DNA of 5,195 bases from an archaeon (GTDB lineage Archaea > Thermoproteota > Nitrososphaeria > Nitrososphaerales > CADDZS01): assembly GCA_021806865.1 (NCBI GenBank), contig JAKAPU010000178.1, positions 1 to 5,195 of the forward strand, written 5' to 3'. The notes beneath the pieces are model-generated. The model did no database searches. It was not told the origin of the DNA and saw only the letters and a list, made by a program, of their open reading frames with translations. Every line of letters starts with the position of its first letter. Position 1 is the first letter of the stretch. The position numbers were made by a program, and so were the translations under genes. Shown here one piece after another: positions 4,889-5,195 of the stretch.

Positions 4889-5195
4889 GAGCGGATCGGA
4901 CTCTGCAAAAGAATTCTTCTCCAAGCACGCGGAGGGATACGCAAAGAGCGAAAGCCACGCGAGGGGCTCAGATCTTGCTCTGTTGATTGAGCTTGCGAAG
5001 CCAGCGAAAAGTGATGTTGTGCTTGATGTCGCCACTGGTACGGGTTTCACTGCTATCGAGTTTGCGCCACTTGTGAAGGAAGTAGTAGCCGCCGACATTA
5101 CTGAGGAAATGCTCCAAGAGGCAAGAAAGCTTGCATCTGAGCGTGGAATTAAGAACATCAGGTTTGAGTACGCTGATGCTTGCAAGAAACTTCCC
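4887..5195 (+). CDS. Class I SAM-dependent methyltransferase, 3'-truncated
   Basis: The first 103 residues are visible and the gene runs off the window. After a charged N-terminal helix (FFSKHAEGYAKSESHARG), the Rossmann-like domain shows motif I VLDVATGTG (45-53, glycine-rich SAM-binding loop), an acidic residue ending strand 2 (VVAAD, Asp70, expected to bind the ribose hydroxyls), the ITEEMLQEAR helix, and YADACKKLP (96-103), matching the family's D-A-x-x-L-P region near the adenine. The pattern is typical of UbiE/MenG-type and related small-molecule methyltransferases, but the substrate cannot be inferred. The start is ATG 4887; a TAA lies three codons upstream (4878-4880), so no longer N-terminus is possible. 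There is no Shine-Dalgarno site and no clear TATA box at leaderless distance. Its ATG overlaps an ATG on the opposite strand. Confidence 0.92.
   Translation, partial: MSGSDSAKEFFSKHAEGYAKSESHARGSDLALLIELAKPAKSDVVLDVATGTGFTAIEFAPLVKEVVAADITEEMLQEARKLASERGIKNIRFEYADACKKLP

Noticed and set aside
4725..4958. A second minus-strand frame of 77 codons opposite the methyltransferase 5' region
   Set aside because: Its sequence is rich in Arg, Cys and Tyr without domain-like pattern, and it overlaps the better minus-strand candidate in another frame.
1..5195. CRISPR arrays, insertion sequences or phage genes
   Set aside because: No regularly spaced repeats, transposase motifs or terminal inverted repeats were seen.

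Overview
The window looks archaeal, most likely from the Thaumarchaeota/Nitrososphaerota side of the TACK group. The best evidence is a minus-strand gene for a CdvB/ESCRT-III (Snf7-fold) cell-division protein. Its body (EPLKPQIEQA, then a long helical hairpin, then a proline-rich FPDIPDSLPTP tail) resembles the CdvB paralogues of that lineage. AT-rich TATA-like boxes about 25 bases before some start codons, probable leaderless starts, and several TTG/GTG starts agree with an archaeon. The exact lineage is inferred, since no rRNA or tRNA gene was found here.

Layout, left to right. (1) Positions 1-1332, plus strand, probably one operon: the 3' part of a short-chain dehydrogenase/reductase, a SRPBCC (START/Bet v1-like) small-ligand-binding protein, and a four-helix membrane protein whose His/Gln/Gly pattern recalls one half of the heme A synthase (CtaA/COX15) family. 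(2) Positions 1333-1503: a regulatory-looking gap with a near-palindrome and an imperfect 19-21 bp direct repeat. (3) Positions 1504-2581, plus strand: a zinc-ribbon protein with several membrane helices, then a 63-residue single-helix protein with a very strong Shine-Dalgarno site. (4) Positions 2582-2680: a convergent gene boundary with two perfect stem-loops. (5) Positions 2665-4038, minus strand: cdvB-like gene and, upstream of it, a zinc-type HIT-family hydrolase. (6) Positions 4092-4679, plus strand: two tiny two-helix membrane proteins. The first appears leaderless and diverges from the HIT gene across a near-palindromic TATA element. (7) Positions 4667-5195: a possible 73-residue minus-strand gene, then the 5' part of a class I SAM-dependent methyltransferase. 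Their ATG codons overlap in one palindrome, CTCATGAG.

The genes do not form one obvious pathway. The left operon pairs a redox enzyme with a ligand-binding protein and a membrane protein, which would suit metabolism of a hydrophobic small molecule. The middle holds membrane-remodelling and membrane-anchored small proteins. The point most worth checking is the cdvB 5' end: homologous-looking coding sequence runs about 36 codons upstream of the first ordinary start codon, but there is no ATG, GTG or TTG in that stretch before two tandem TAG codons.
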